DNA of 64,000 nt from Pustulibacterium marinum (GCF_900116665.1 NZ_FPBK01000010.1:1-64000), one strand, 5' to 3'; shown: positions 24,778 to 34,912, numbered from the stretch's first letter. Numbers and translations: made by a program. The notes: a model not told the origin generated them from the letters alone.

Positions 24778-27700
24778 ATGAAAAAACATTTACTGTTTAT
24801 CAGTTTATTTATGTGTCTTTTTGTGAATTTTGGTATGCAGGCGCAAACCGAAATTCCCGGAGACTCACTAGTGTTTGGTCCCATGTTTAGTCCTGTTTAT
24901 AATAACAAGGTCAGGGTGTGGGTCCTCACTAAAGGCGAAACAGCGTCGGGAGATGCTTTGACGCTTTCTATGACCAATTCTGAAGCTGCTGCTACAGAGC
25001 TTACAGGAACTGTATTTAATTCAGACGACCGTTTAGGGTATTATTTACGTTCGTATGAGTTTAGTAATTTAACAGAAGGAGACACGTTTACAGCAGATCT
25101 TTTAGTGAACGGAACATCTTCTGGAAGAACAGCTACCATTGCTAATGAGCAAAATGTTGTAGACGACTTTAACTTTTTAGCAGGTGGTTGTGGTAGAATT
25201 TACGATACTTCTCGTTGTATCGATATTCCAGAATCATTAACGCATACCAACGGAAATCCAGACATGTTTAACCACATGGCAGAAGAGGATTCAGATTTAA
25301 TGGTGTGGTTAGGAGACGCTACGTATCTTTTAGGGTTACAACACGCTATGGGGCAATGTCCTGATGGTGTAGATGATTGGGCAAATAAAGATATGGCGTT
25401 CGATCGTTATATGTTTTACCGCCAGTATCATGATAGTTTAACCATGGCAATGCCACAATTATCTATCACGGATAACCATGATACGGGACCAAATGAATTC
25501 AACAAAACAATGCCTACTTTAGGAGAAATGAAGGAAATCTTCATGGATTGGTGGCCAAACCCAGAGTATTTAAGTACCGATGAAGGACAAGGTTTACATT
25601 CTTCTTACGTGTATAAGGATGTTGAATTCTTTTTAACAGACAACAGAAGTTACCGAGATGGTACTGCGCAGCACTTTGGTGATGAGCAATTAGAGTGGTT
25701 AGAGCAAGGTTTGTTGAACTCTACAGCTACTTTTAAGGTAATCATCAACGGTACGCCAACTTTTAGAGAAATTGGAGGTAGAAACTTTAGTGTAAGTACA
25801 CAGGCAGACGAGTTTTTACAATTTATTCAAGATAACAATATCAACGGAGTTATTTCGTATTGTGCCGATATTCACGATCAACGTTTTATGGTTCGTGAGG
25901 GTGATACTAAATATCCGTTATACGATATTATGTCTGGAAACATCAATTCTGATATAGGAGGAAATGGTGAAACCGGAAGTTATTCTGTAAACTACAATGC
26001 TGCTGATGATTTGATGTCTGGAGTAAAACACGGCTATGTAAGAACCAGTGTTTTTGGAGACGAAGGAGATCGAAGAATCAAATTTGAATATGTAGGCTAC
26101 GATGGGGAAACATTCTTTGAAGAAACCGTGCACCAAGATATGTTAACCAGTCAAAATGCAGATGCATTAAACCTTTCATTAGATTTTTCAAATGCAGTAA
26201 CAGACGCTTCTACCTATGCGCACACTGCAACAACTGAGAATTATGCTTTTGGAGCAGATAAAGATGGAAATGCTAACGAGGCATTGGTATTTACAGCAAA
26301 TACATCAATGAGCTTTCCTGCTTCTTCAGCTTTAACTTTTGAAAACAAAGCATACAGCTTAAGTTTTTGGGTAAATCCAAGCGAACTATCATCTAATGGA
26401 GCTGCAATTGTTTCAAACGGAACAGCAAATGCCGGAGTTACATTTGGTATTTCAGAAGAAGGAAACTTAACCTATACAAACCATGCTACTAATGAGACTT
26501 TGGAAAGTCAATACAGTGTATTGGCCAACAGTTGGTCTTATGTAAGTTGGAAATACAACAATGTTCGTAGAACATTGGCATTGTATTACAACGGATTCTT
26601 GATTCAAACATTTACAGGTGTAGAGTCTCCTGTAGCTTCAAACGCTGATCTTACCATTGGTAACAACAGTGATAATCAACAATTTTTAGGTAGTATTGAT
26701 GCATTAACATTATATGCACGTTTAATTTCAGATGCTGATATTTTATCTGTTGCAGATGTAGAAACAAACAGAGGAGATATGTTGTCTCTTACTGGTGGTC
26801 AAGCAACGGTAATTCCTTCAGAAACTATAAACACTGCACTTGAGGGAGATTTTACCGTAGAATTTTGGGCTAAATTAGATACTGATCCAGGTTCTAATGT
26901 ATCTATATTTTCTTCTCATGGTAGAAACGGAAGTAACAATTCCAGAGGAATGTCTTTTGAGTTTTCAGATAGCAATAAATTGAATATTGTTTTTGGAACT
27001 AACGGCTCTGGTTGGAATAAAATTGAAAACGCCGGTGAAGCATGGTCTATTGGCGAATGGAACCACGTAGCAGTAACTGCTACTGTTGGTGGTGATGTAA
27101 ATTACTACCTAAATGGAGTTTTAGCCGGAAGCATGTCTTACGGAGGATATCATGATTTTACAGCAGGTTTAGGATTAGGATACAGTCCCAATTACGGAAG
27201 CTCTGTAACAGGTGGTATGGATGATGTTCGCATCTACACAACTGCTTTGACTGTAGAGGAAATTCAGCAAACAATGCACTATCCTTTAGCCGGAGACGAG
27301 ACAGATCTTGCTTTGTACTATGATTTTTCAGCGTATGATGAAACCGAAACTTCAGTGATGAGTTTAGGTACCATTAATTACGAAATGGATATTACATCAG
27401 CGGCGTTAACAACTTCTACTGCTCCAATAGGAAACATTTCAGAAATGTATCAAGATGAGGTAGTTGGTAAATGGAGTCAGCAAAATGAGGTAACAAATAA
27501 TGGATTAAGTCTTCCGGAAGAAATTTCAGTGTACAACAGCAATATCGTCATAGGAAAATCTATAGATGCCGAATTAGCTGAAGTACCAGAAATGGCAGAT
27601 GTTTTCTATTTAAAAGGTGGTTGGAAAATAGACCCAATGAACAGTCCGTTTGCAGATGTTCGTATCAATTTAGCAGAAGCACTTGGTGAAGATGCAGATT

Positions 27701-30700
27701 CTATTGCTGCCATTGCAGGTCAGTACTATTTATTAAAAGAAGTAGACGGTGCCTATTCAAATGTAAACGATGGAAATTTTGATGGTTCTAACATCAATTT
27801 CTACAACACCAACTTAGAAGAAGCAGTTTATTACTTAGCTTGGGAAGAAGGTGAATTTACTCCGGGTAGAGGAGGCGCACTTTCTTTGGCAGATGGTCAC
27901 GATGTAGAAATACATTATACTCCTGTAGAAATTTTAATGGGAGGAGCTCATACAATCGAATTATGGGTGAATCTTACAGAAACCGCTTCTGGTAACGATA
28001 AAACTATTTTGTCTAACCATGGTAGAATTAGTGGAAATTCAACAGGATTTACTTTAGAGTTGAATGGAGATAATTCGCTTTCAGCTGTGTATGGAAATAA
28101 TGGTTCTGGCTGGACTTCTGTTAACACGCAAGAAGGCTTACAAATAGGAGAATGGAATCATGTTGCAATTACAGCAACTCCAGGTGGTGAGTTAAAGATT
28201 TACTTAAATGGAGAATTAAAAGCTTCAACAGGGTTTACTTCTTACATAGCTAATAATACATGGGAGTTTGCTTTTGGTAAAAGTATGAACTACGGTGGAA
28301 GCATCAACTATATGGCAGATGAATTCCGTATGTGGGCTACCGCAAGAACTCAGGAAGAAATTGTAGCAGACATGCACCAGGTTTTAGATATTTCTGATGA
28401 AAACTTAAGCTTCTATTTTACTTTTGATCAAGAAGATAACGGAACGTTAGAAAACGAAGGAACCAATGTTACCGAAGTAACTTATACAAATGCTACTATC
28501 ATAGCTTCTGCAAGTCCGGTTGCTGAGCCAGTAGAAGGCTACACAGACGGAATCACAGCAAGTTGGAGTATTACCAGTGAAGAAAACAACGGAATGTTTA
28601 TTGGTGAAAACATAGCTAACTTTTCAGAGAATGTAGTTTTTGGTCGCAACCAAGATAATACCATCAATACCCTAGCAAACACAGAAGAAGAAACTTCGTA
28701 TGTTGCCGGAGGATGGCATTTGAATCCGTTAAACATCACTACTGCTGATGTTAGTATTGATTTAGCGACTGTTTTTGAAAATGTTGAAATGATCAATGCA
28801 ACCGTTGCAGATTATATCTTATTAAAAGGAGACCCGGAAGATGCTTACGAAGTGGCAGCAAGTGGCGCTATTGCAACAGATGGAGTTGTTACTTTTGATG
28901 AGGTAACTTTAACCACAGGAAATTATTTCTTAGCTTATGAGATTGATGAAGCTGCAGCCATTACAGAACAAGGTGGCGCTTTAGATATGTCAGAAGGTGG
29001 ACACGAAGTTTACATTCCAAAAGAAGGTGTCAACGCAGCACTTGCAGATGAGTTTACCATTGAAATGTGGGCTCGTTTAAATGCAATTGCTGGGGCAAAT
29101 ACAAAACTTTGGGGCTTTAGTTATTACGGAGGAGGAGAATTCGGTATAGAAATGGAATTCTTATCCAACCAAACTTTACAAGCAACAAGAGGTAAAGGTG
29201 CCGGATGGGATCAGTTAAATTCAGATTATGTATGGCAATTAGGTGAATGGAATCACGTTGCTGTAACTTTTGATCCAGACGGAATGTACAGATTCTATAT
29301 CAATGGAGAAATGGTAGATGAATCAGAAGTAACATCGGTTTTCCAAGAAAATATTTACGATTTAGCTTTAGGTAAAAATATCTTTAATAATGCTGCTACA
29401 AATTCTACTATCGATGAATTTAGAATTTGGACCAAAGCTAAAACCCAGGAGGAGATTAAAGCAGATATGTATCAAACCATTACGGATGCTGATACAGATT
29501 TAGCGTATAACTATACCTTTAATCAAGACGATAGTGGATATTTAGTAAATTCTGGTACTACTACTGTTGAGGTTGCGTATAGCAATGCAGCTATCATTCC
29601 TGCAACAGCGGCTGTTCGTGAAATGGAATCGCCATACAATAATGTGGTTTCTGGTAGCTGGTCTGTTATGAATGATGCTACAAATACAGGCATGTTCTAC
29701 GGAGCTACAATAGAAGATTACAATAACAATATTGTAATTGGTAAAGAAGCCGGAGACGAAGTATTGGCTATTTTGGGTTCTACAACTACAGATACTTTGT
29801 ATTTGAATAGTAGATTTATGATTGATCCTTTATTTATTCCTTCCGGAGTTGTAAAGGTTGATTTATCAGAATTGTTTGCTGATTTGAATCAAGTTGAATT
29901 GATTGCAAATGAGTATTTCTTATTAGGGGGAGATCCTTCAACTGAATTAGAAGTTGTTGCTACCGGAACTAAAGAAAACAACGTAGTTACGTTTAGTTCA
30001 ATTTCTTTTGATGAAACACCATTATACTTAGCTTGGAAGAATATTGATGAATATCCAATAGGAACATTCCCAATTGCTTCTAGCGGATTATGGAAATACA
30101 ATGATTCTGGAGTTGATCTAGGAACCGAATGGAATACCAATGAGTACGATGATAGCGAATGGGCTTTCGGAAATGCTATTTTAGGGTATGGTGACGGTAT
30201 CGAATCTACTACTTTAGATTATGGTGATGATGCAGATAACAAATATCCAACGTATTATTTACGTCATACATTTACTGTTGAAAATGCTTCCGAAATAGGG
30301 AATTTATTGTTCAACACCATGAAAGATGATGGAGTTGTGGTATATGTAAACGGTGTAGAAGCTTTCCGTAGCAATATGCCAGAAGGTGAGATTACCTATA
30401 ATACGTATGCTTCTTCTCAAATTGGCGGTGATGATGAAGCTGAATGGATAGAAGTAGAAACCTTGAACTTGTTACAAGATGGCGAAAATGTTATTGCTGT
30501 TGAGTTACACCAAGGAGCTGCCAGCAGTTCAGACCTTCGTTTTGATATGGAAGTAGGTTATGAACTTCCTGCTTTGGAAGTAACCAATTTCCCAGTAATC
30601 AAAGATTCAGAATGGTATTATTCAGATGTAGATGCTGATTACACAACAGAATGGTCTACTTCAGATTTTGATGTAATTCCATGGTCTCGTGGAAACGCTC

Positions 30701-32676
30701 CTTTCGGATATGGAGATCCTGTTAACACAGAGGTTTCATACGGTGACAATTCTAGTGACAAATACATCACTACATATTATGTAAAAGATATCAATGTTAC
30801 GTTGAGTGAACTTACAGAAAACGTACAATTCGGACTAAGAAGAGATGATGGTGCTGTAGTATATGTAAATGGGGTAGAAGTATTCCGTAGCAATATGCCA
30901 ACAGGTACTATTAATGCTGAAACTACTGCAAATGATGCAATAGATGGGATTAATGAAAATATTTATTTCATCACTGAAGTTGCAAAAACAGCTTTTGTAG
31001 AGGGTGTTAACCGTATTGCGGTAGAAATTCACCAAGCAAACGCAACAAGCTCAGATACACGTTTCGATCTATTTGTGAAAAACACAGAAGATTTAGGAAT
31101 TGATTGTACAGAAGATGCTATCGGATGTTTTACATCAATTGCTCCAACAGCACAGACTTCAAACTTAATTATTTCAGAAGATCACGTCTTCCAAGTAATT
31201 ATGAAAGAGGGAGATGCGTACCAAACCGGAACTGGAAATATGCCAGGGAATAACGACTTTACTGCGTATGTAGCCATTGATGGTAGTAGTGAAGAAGGAT
31301 ATCTTTCTATCAACCAAGAAAATACTCCGGGTGGTGTTTCTATGTTAGATGTTCATTTAAATACAGAAAACAATCTTTGGGTTGTAGATGATAGTCAGGC
31401 AGTAGATATGTACGATGCCGATTTAGTAACCACTACACGTAACTGTTCTGGTGGAATTACACCTTGGGGAACTGTAGTAACTGCTGAAGAAACTATGAAT
31501 TCTGGCGATACCAACGGAGATGGTTATCAAGATGTTGGTTGGTTAGTAGAAATAGATCCTGCAACAGCTTCTGTTTTAGATTACGAAAATGACGGTCATA
31601 AAGATAAACTTTGGGCTATGGGACGTATGAATCACGAAAATGTTGTGATCACAGACGATGCTACTACGGCTTATTATGGCGAAGATGGTGGAACTCACTG
31701 TGTGTACAAGTATGTAATGGATACTCCTGGAGATTTAACAACTGGTACTGTATACGTATTAAGTTTAGATTTAGCTTTATCTGGTAACGATCCTTCTTCT
31801 GCAACCGGAACTTGGATAGAAGTACCAAACGATACACAAGCCGATAGAAACAACTTGAATACCGTTGCTTCTAACGTAGGTGGAACTTCTTTTAACGGTG
31901 TAGAAGATGTAGAAATTAATCCTATCACAGGACAAATCTACTTCACAGCAAAAGGATTAAACCGTGTTTATAGATTTACAGATAATGGAGATACTTTTAG
32001 TGAATTTGAAACATTCGTAGGAGGTAAAGATTATGATGTAAACACTGCCAATGGAGCTCAAACAGAACCATGGGGAGACGGTAACGACAACCTTACGTTT
32101 GATGATCAAGGAAACCTTTGGGTATTACAAGATGGTGGTAAAAACTACATTTGGGTAGTACGTCCAGATCATACACAAAGTAATCCTAATGTTGAGTTGT
32201 TTGCTTCTATGCCTTCTGGTTCAGAACCTACAGGTTTAACCTTTACACCAGATTATAAATACGGTTTTTTCTCTGTTCAGCATCCTAGTGGTAGCAATAC
32301 ATCACAACAAGATGTAACTGGAGAAGATATCACATTCAATGCTTCTACAACTATTGTATTTGCATTGGAAAATAACTTAGGAACTTTAGCAAATGAAACT
32401 GTTGAATCAGTTAAAGAAAGCATGCAATTGTATCCAAATCCAACAAGTGGTGTTGTGAATTTATCATTTAACACACAAGAAGGAGGACAAGAAGTATCAG
32501 TTCAAGTGATAGACGTTTTAGGTAGACAATTAATGAATATTAATGGTCTTGAAACTACCGGCGGAAATCAAGAGGTGACTTTAGATCTTAATTCTGTAGT
32601 GAAAGGAAACCAAGTTTTACTACTTCAAGTGAAAATTGGTAACGCAAGTCAAACTTTCAAGGTTTTGACTAAATAG
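24778..32676 (+). CDS. Giant T9SS-secreted fusion of PhoD-like and PhoX-like alkaline phosphatases with LamG domains
   Basis: 2632 residues. Signal peptide 1-22. PhoD-like metallophosphatase at about 30-455, with C138 (GGCGRIYD), D180 (WLGDATYL), D232-N-H-D (TDNHDTGPNEF), D288/R290 (TDNRSYRD) and D364/H366 (YCADIHDQRF). Four LamG/concanavalin-like domains at about 465-655, 665-850, 1030-1220 and 1397-1580; the last three are followed by similar linker units. Two near-duplicate jelly-roll domains at 1765-1930 and 1938-2102 share VYVNGVEAFRSNMP/VYVNGVEVFRSNMP. A PhoX-like (DUF839) phosphatase at about 2115-2530 has C2223 and E2237/E2238 (NCSGGITPWGTVVTAEE), H2286-E2287 (GRMNHENVV) and DNLTFDDQGNLWVLQDGG. 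The T9SS type A sorting domain is 2550-2632 (LYPNPTSGVVNLSF). It is probably a surface or extracellular calcium/iron phosphatase that also binds glycans. Monocistronic, strong promoter and terminator. Confidence 0.85.
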   Translation: MKKHLLFISLFMCLFVNFGMQAQTEIPGDSLVFGPMFSPVYNNKVRVWVLTKGETASGDALTLSMTNSEAAATELTGTVFNSDDRLGYYLRSYEFSNLTEGDTFTADLLVNGTSSGRTATIANEQNVVDDFNFLAGGCGRIYDTSRCIDIPESLTHTNGNPDMFNHMAEEDSDLMVWLGDATYLLGLQHAMGQCPDGVDDWANKDMAFDRYMFYRQYHDSLTMAMPQLSITDNHDTGPNEFNKTMPTLGEMKEIFMDWWPNPEYLSTDEGQGLHSSYVYKDVEFFLTDNRSYRDGTAQHFGDEQLEWLEQGLLNSTATFKVIINGTPTFREIGGRNFSVSTQADEFLQFIQDNNINGVISYCADIHDQRFMVREGDTKYPLYDIMSGNINSDIGGNGETGSYSVNYNAADDLMSGVKHGYVRTSVFGDEGDRRIKFEYVGYDGETFFEETVHQDMLTSQNADALNLSLDFSNAVTDASTYAHTATTENYAFGADKDGNANEALVFTANTSMSFPASSALTFENKAYSLSFWVNPSELSSNGAAIVSNGTANAGVTFGISEEGNLTYTNHATNETLESQYSVLANSWSYVSWKYNNVRRTLALYYNGFLIQTFTGVESPVASNADLTIGNNSDNQQFLGSIDALTLYARLISDADILSVADVETNRGDMLSLTGGQATVIPSETINTALEGDFTVEFWAKLDTDPGSNVSIFSSHGRNGSNNSRGMSFEFSDSNKLNIVFGTNGSGWNKIENAGEAWSIGEWNHVAVTATVGGDVNYYLNGVLAGSMSYGGYHDFTAGLGLGYSPNYGSSVTGGMDDVRIYTTALTVEEIQQTMHYPLAGDETDLALYYDFSAYDETETSVMSLGTINYEMDITSAALTTSTAPIGNISEMYQDEVVGKWSQQNEVTNNGLSLPEEISVYNSNIVIGKSIDAELAEVPEMADVFYLKGGWKIDPMNSPFADVRINLAEALGEDADSIAAIAGQYYLLKEVDGAYSNVNDGNFDGSNINFYNTNLEEAVYYLAWEEGEFTPGRGGALSLADGHDVEIHYTPVEILMGGAHTIELWVNLTETASGNDKTILSNHGRISGNSTGFTLELNGDNSLSAVYGNNGSGWTSVNTQEGLQIGEWNHVAITATPGGELKIYLNGELKASTGFTSYIANNTWEFAFGKSMNYGGSINYMADEFRMWATARTQEEIVADMHQVLDISDENLSFYFTFDQEDNGTLENEGTNVTEVTYTNATIIASASPVAEPVEGYTDGITASWSITSEENNGMFIGENIANFSENVVFGRNQDNTINTLANTEEETSYVAGGWHLNPLNITTADVSIDLATVFENVEMINATVADYILLKGDPEDAYEVAASGAIATDGVVTFDEVTLTTGNYFLAYEIDEAAAITEQGGALDMSEGGHEVYIPKEGVNAALADEFTIEMWARLNAIAGANTKLWGFSYYGGGEFGIEMEFLSNQTLQATRGKGAGWDQLNSDYVWQLGEWNHVAVTFDPDGMYRFYINGEMVDESEVTSVFQENIYDLALGKNIFNNAATNSTIDEFRIWTKAKTQEEIKADMYQTITDADTDLAYNYTFNQDDSGYLVNSGTTTVEVAYSNAAIIPATAAVREMESPYNNVVSGSWSVMNDATNTGMFYGATIEDYNNNIVIGKEAGDEVLAILGSTTTDTLYLNSRFMIDPLFIPSGVVKVDLSELFADLNQVELIANEYFLLGGDPSTELEVVATGTKENNVVTFSSISFDETPLYLAWKNIDEYPIGTFPIASSGLWKYNDSGVDLGTEWNTNEYDDSEWAFGNAILGYGDGIESTTLDYGDDADNKYPTYYLRHTFTVENASEIGNLLFNTMKDDGVVVYVNGVEAFRSNMPEGEITYNTYASSQIGGDDEAEWIEVETLNLLQDGENVIAVELHQGAASSSDLRFDMEVGYELPALEVTNFPVIKDSEWYYSDVDADYTTEWSTSDFDVIPWSRGNAPFGYGDPVNTEVSYGDNSSDKYITTYYVKDINVTLSELTENVQFGLRRDDGAVVYVNGVEVFRSNMPTGTINAETTANDAIDGINENIYFITEVAKTAFVEGVNRIAVEIHQANATSSDTRFDLFVKNTEDLGIDCTEDAIGCFTSIAPTAQTSNLIISEDHVFQVIMKEGDAYQTGTGNMPGNNDFTAYVAIDGSSEEGYLSINQENTPGGVSMLDVHLNTENNLWVVDDSQAVDMYDADLVTTTRNCSGGITPWGTVVTAEETMNSGDTNGDGYQDVGWLVEIDPATASVLDYENDGHKDKLWAMGRMNHENVVITDDATTAYYGEDGGTHCVYKYVMDTPGDLTTGTVYVLSLDLALSGNDPSSATGTWIEVPNDTQADRNNLNTVASNVGGTSFNGVEDVEINPITGQIYFTAKGLNRVYRFTDNGDTFSEFETFVGGKDYDVNTANGAQTEPWGDGNDNLTFDDQGNLWVLQDGGKNYIWVVRPDHTQSNPNVELFASMPSGSEPTGLTFTPDYKYGFFSVQHPSGSNTSQQDVTGEDITFNASTTIVFALENNLGTLANETVESVKESMQLYPNPTSGVVNLSFNTQEGGQEVSVQVIDVLGRQLMNINGLETTGGNQEVTLDLNSVVKGNQVLLLQVKIGNASQTFKVLTK

Positions 32677-32695
32677 TAATTGTTTTAATCAAATG

Positions 32696-32724
32696 AAAAG
32701 GCCGGAGCAATCCGGCCTTTTTTT
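32696..32724 (+). terminator. Hairpin terminator of the phosphatase fusion gene
   Basis: AAAAGGCCGGA (32696-32706) pairs perfectly with TCCGGCCTTTT (32711-32721) around GCAA, followed by more T residues. This is a strong intrinsic terminator. Confidence 0.9.
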
Positions 32725-32762
32725 ATTAATCTTAAGGTAAACTTTACGATACATGAACCCTT

Positions 32763-32770
32763 TATTTTTG
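32763..32770 (+). promoter_or_regulatory. -7 element that fixes the start of the LRR gene
   Basis: TATTTTTG matches TAnnTTTG. It lies inside the longest possible reading frame but 15 bases before ATG 32786, supporting the shorter protein with its clean signal peptide. Confidence 0.45.
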
Positions 32771-32785
32771 ATGAAATTTACGAGC

Positions 32786-33697
32786 ATGAAATTCTCTTTC
32801 TCAATAGGTTTAGGACTACTTTTATGTAGCTCTTTTGTGTGCGCACAAAACGCAAATCCGCTAACAAGTCCTGTTTTTACAGATTTAAACAAAGCATTGG
32901 CTTTTGAAGGTACTGTAACTCAAATTAGTTTGCGTGATCAGCATTCATTTTATATTTCTAATGATATCAAACAACTGAAAGATCTTACGTTTTTGAATTT
33001 AATGGGGAATAATCTAGAAGTTTGGAATCCGGAAATTTTAAAGCTGAAGAAACTAGAAGTGCTCAATTTGAAACTGAATTCATTGGCATATATTCCTTCG
33101 GAAATTTCCAATTTAGACAAGTTGATTCGTTTAAATTTAGCTAGTAATGCTATTACCAATGTACCAGAGAGTTTTGGAGAATTAAAGAACCTTCGGTTTT
33201 TACATTTATCAGTAAACAGTCTTGCAGTGATTCCTTCAGAAATTAAAAACTGTAAAAATCTTGAAGTAATAGAGCTTGATAACAATCAACTAAGTTTTTT
33301 ACCACAAGAGATAACGAATTTGAAAAAATTACGTGTATTGAATTTAGGGTATAATCAATTTCATGAATTTGATAAAAGCTGGACAAAATTGGAGTCTTTG
33401 GAAGAATTAAATTTAGAATATAACAGTTTAAAACAGTTTCCGGAGTCTATTCAAGATTTAAAAAAATTGAGTTCCTTATTGTTGAATGCAAATGAACTGA
33501 AAGAACTTCCAGATAGTATTTGCGAGCTTTCAAATCTTGAATTACTATTGCTTTCAAATAATCAATTAACACATTTGCCAAAACAAATATCAAAGTTAAC
33601 AGCTTTGAAAACATTGATTTTAAAAGGGAATCCGATACCGGAAAAAGAAAAGCAGCGCATACAAAAGGCACTGCCCAACTGTAAAATTTATTTTTAG
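32786..33697 (+). CDS. Secreted leucine-rich repeat protein
   Basis: From ATG 32786 the protein is 303 residues with a signal peptide (MKFSFSIGLGLLLCSSFVCAQ). The frame is open to ATG 32753, but that choice would bury the signal peptide and span a promoter element. About residues 65-295 hold nine or ten LRR units of 23 residues with the pattern LxxLNLxxNxLxxIPxEIxxL (for example LEVLNLKLNSLAYIP, LRVLNLGYNQFHEF). LRR arcs bind proteins; the partner is unknown. There is no sorting domain, so it is probably periplasmic. Its stop codon abuts the stop codon of the convergent msrA gene with no base between. Confidence 0.85.
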   Translation: MKFSFSIGLGLLLCSSFVCAQNANPLTSPVFTDLNKALAFEGTVTQISLRDQHSFYISNDIKQLKDLTFLNLMGNNLEVWNPEILKLKKLEVLNLKLNSLAYIPSEISNLDKLIRLNLASNAITNVPESFGELKNLRFLHLSVNSLAVIPSEIKNCKNLEVIELDNNQLSFLPQEITNLKKLRVLNLGYNQFHEFDKSWTKLESLEELNLEYNSLKQFPESIQDLKKLSSLLLNANELKELPDSICELSNLELLLLSNNQLTHLPKQISKLTALKTLILKGNPIPEKEKQRIQKALPNCKIYF

Positions 33698-34375
33698 TTA
33701 TTTTTTATCTGAATAGAATTTGTCCTTAAAACGTTCCAGTCTAGGTTTCGAAACTCCTTTTACATACGGGTTGAAAGGATTGCGTTCTTCAAAATCTTGA
33801 TGGTAATTTTCTGCTGGCCAAAAGATTTCAAACTTTTTAACTTCGGTCACAATCGGATTGTTGAATGCTTTAGCTTTGGTGAGTTGGGCAATATAATTTT
33901 CGATGATTCTTTTTTCTTCTGGGGTTTGATAAAAAGCAACAGATCGGTATTGTGTGCCGTGATCTGGTCCTTGCTGATTCAAAGTGGTGGGATCATGCGA
34001 ATCAAAAAAAGCTTTCACTAAAGTTTCAAAGCTAACTTTTGTAGGATCATACATAACTTCAACGGTTTCTGCATGTCCGGTTGTTCCGGCACTAACTTCC
34101 CGATAGGTAGGATCAATAGTATCGCCTCCCGAATATCCTGAAACGGCTTCCTGAACGCCATCAATACTTTCATAAATAGCTTCTACACACCAAAAACATC
34201 CACTAGCAAAATAGGCTTTTGCATAGTCCTTATTTTCTAATTCTGAATTGGTATGGTTTTCACTTGTAGCAGCCTCTGCAACTTTTTTAGGATTTTTGTT
34301 TTCTTTAGTGCTGGTATTGCAGCTACCTATAATAGCAGAAAAAAGTACTAAGGGAATAATTATGAATTTTTTCAT
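33698..34375 (-). CDS. msrA: Peptide methionine sulfoxide reductase A, lipoprotein form
   Basis: MsrA reduces the S-form of methionine sulfoxide in proteins. The 225-residue protein has a lipoprotein signal (LFSAIIGSC, Cys19), which would anchor it in the periplasm or outer membrane rather than the cytosol. The catalytic motif GCFWC has C60 as nucleophile. Other family signatures are SGYSGGDTIDPTYREVSAGTTGHAE, shown here only as its parts GYSGGDTIDPTYREV and GHAETVEV, and DHGTQYRSVAFYQ. The domain starts near residue 52 after a polar linker. The gene is convergent with the LRR gene with zero spacing. No MsrB is fused or adjacent. Confidence 0.95.
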   Translation of the reverse strand: MKKFIIIPLVLFSAIIGSCNTSTKENKNPKKVAEAATSENHTNSELENKDYAKAYFASGCFWCVEAIYESIDGVQEAVSGYSGGDTIDPTYREVSAGTTGHAETVEVMYDPTKVSFETLVKAFFDSHDPTTLNQQGPDHGTQYRSVAFYQTPEEKRIIENYIAQLTKAKAFNNPIVTEVKKFEIFWPAENYHQDFEERNPFNPYVKGVSKPRLERFKDKFYSDKK

Positions 34376-34441
34376 TTTTCTCGTTTTTAAGTGAATATAA
34401 ACTTTTTACGAAAAAATGACTGTTGACGGTTTGTTAAAAGC

Positions 34442-34912
34442 CTATTTTCTTTTCATGAGGAGTCCAACAATTGCTCCTGTTATAGCACCGGCAACTGGAG
34501 CAAATATGACAGATTGAATCATATAACTTTTTAGATTGAAATATTTCTGAGCAGCTTCGAGAGTCATTTTTTTATGAGCAACAGCATATTCAATGTTGTT
34601 TTTAAAGAAATCTGGAATAATGATTTTATGAATAAAAGCTTGTGAAGGAATAGATAGAATCATAACAACAATACCGATTAATATTCCAGACACGAAAGCC
34701 TGTTTCCAGCTAAGTTTGTTTCCATTTTTCTGACGTTTATCTCTGAATGCCATCACGTAGATTAAAATAGCTATGATAAAGAATAAGCTATCAACAGTCG
34801 GAAATTGTTCAATTTTTTCTGAAGTATATCCTAAGGTAACCAATAGTAGTAACCACAGGATGGAAATGATGGAGAAGAGGATTCCCCATTTAATTTCGGT
34901 TTTAAATTTCAT
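34442..34912 (-). CDS. DUF4199 membrane protein
   Basis: The 156-residue integral membrane protein has four predicted spans: WGILFSIISILWLLLLVTLGY, SLFFIIAILIYVMAF, FVSGILIGIVVMILSIP and VIFAPVAGAITGAIVGLLM. The charged loop after span two (RDKRQKNGNKLSWKQAF) and the helical loop NNIEYAVAHKKMTLEAAQKYF match the DUF4199 family, common in Bacteroidetes. Function is unknown. It lies 66 bases upstream of msrA on the same strand; the two might share a transcript. Confidence 0.8.
   Translation of the reverse strand: MKFKTEIKWGILFSIISILWLLLLVTLGYTSEKIEQFPTVDSLFFIIAILIYVMAFRDKRQKNGNKLSWKQAFVSGILIGIVVMILSIPSQAFIHKIIIPDFFKNNIEYAVAHKKMTLEAAQKYFNLKSYMIQSVIFAPVAGAITGAIVGLLMKRK

Noticed and set aside
32753-32785. 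Longer start of the LRR protein at ATG 32753
   Set aside because: It would place 11 extra residues before a signal peptide and span a -7 promoter element.
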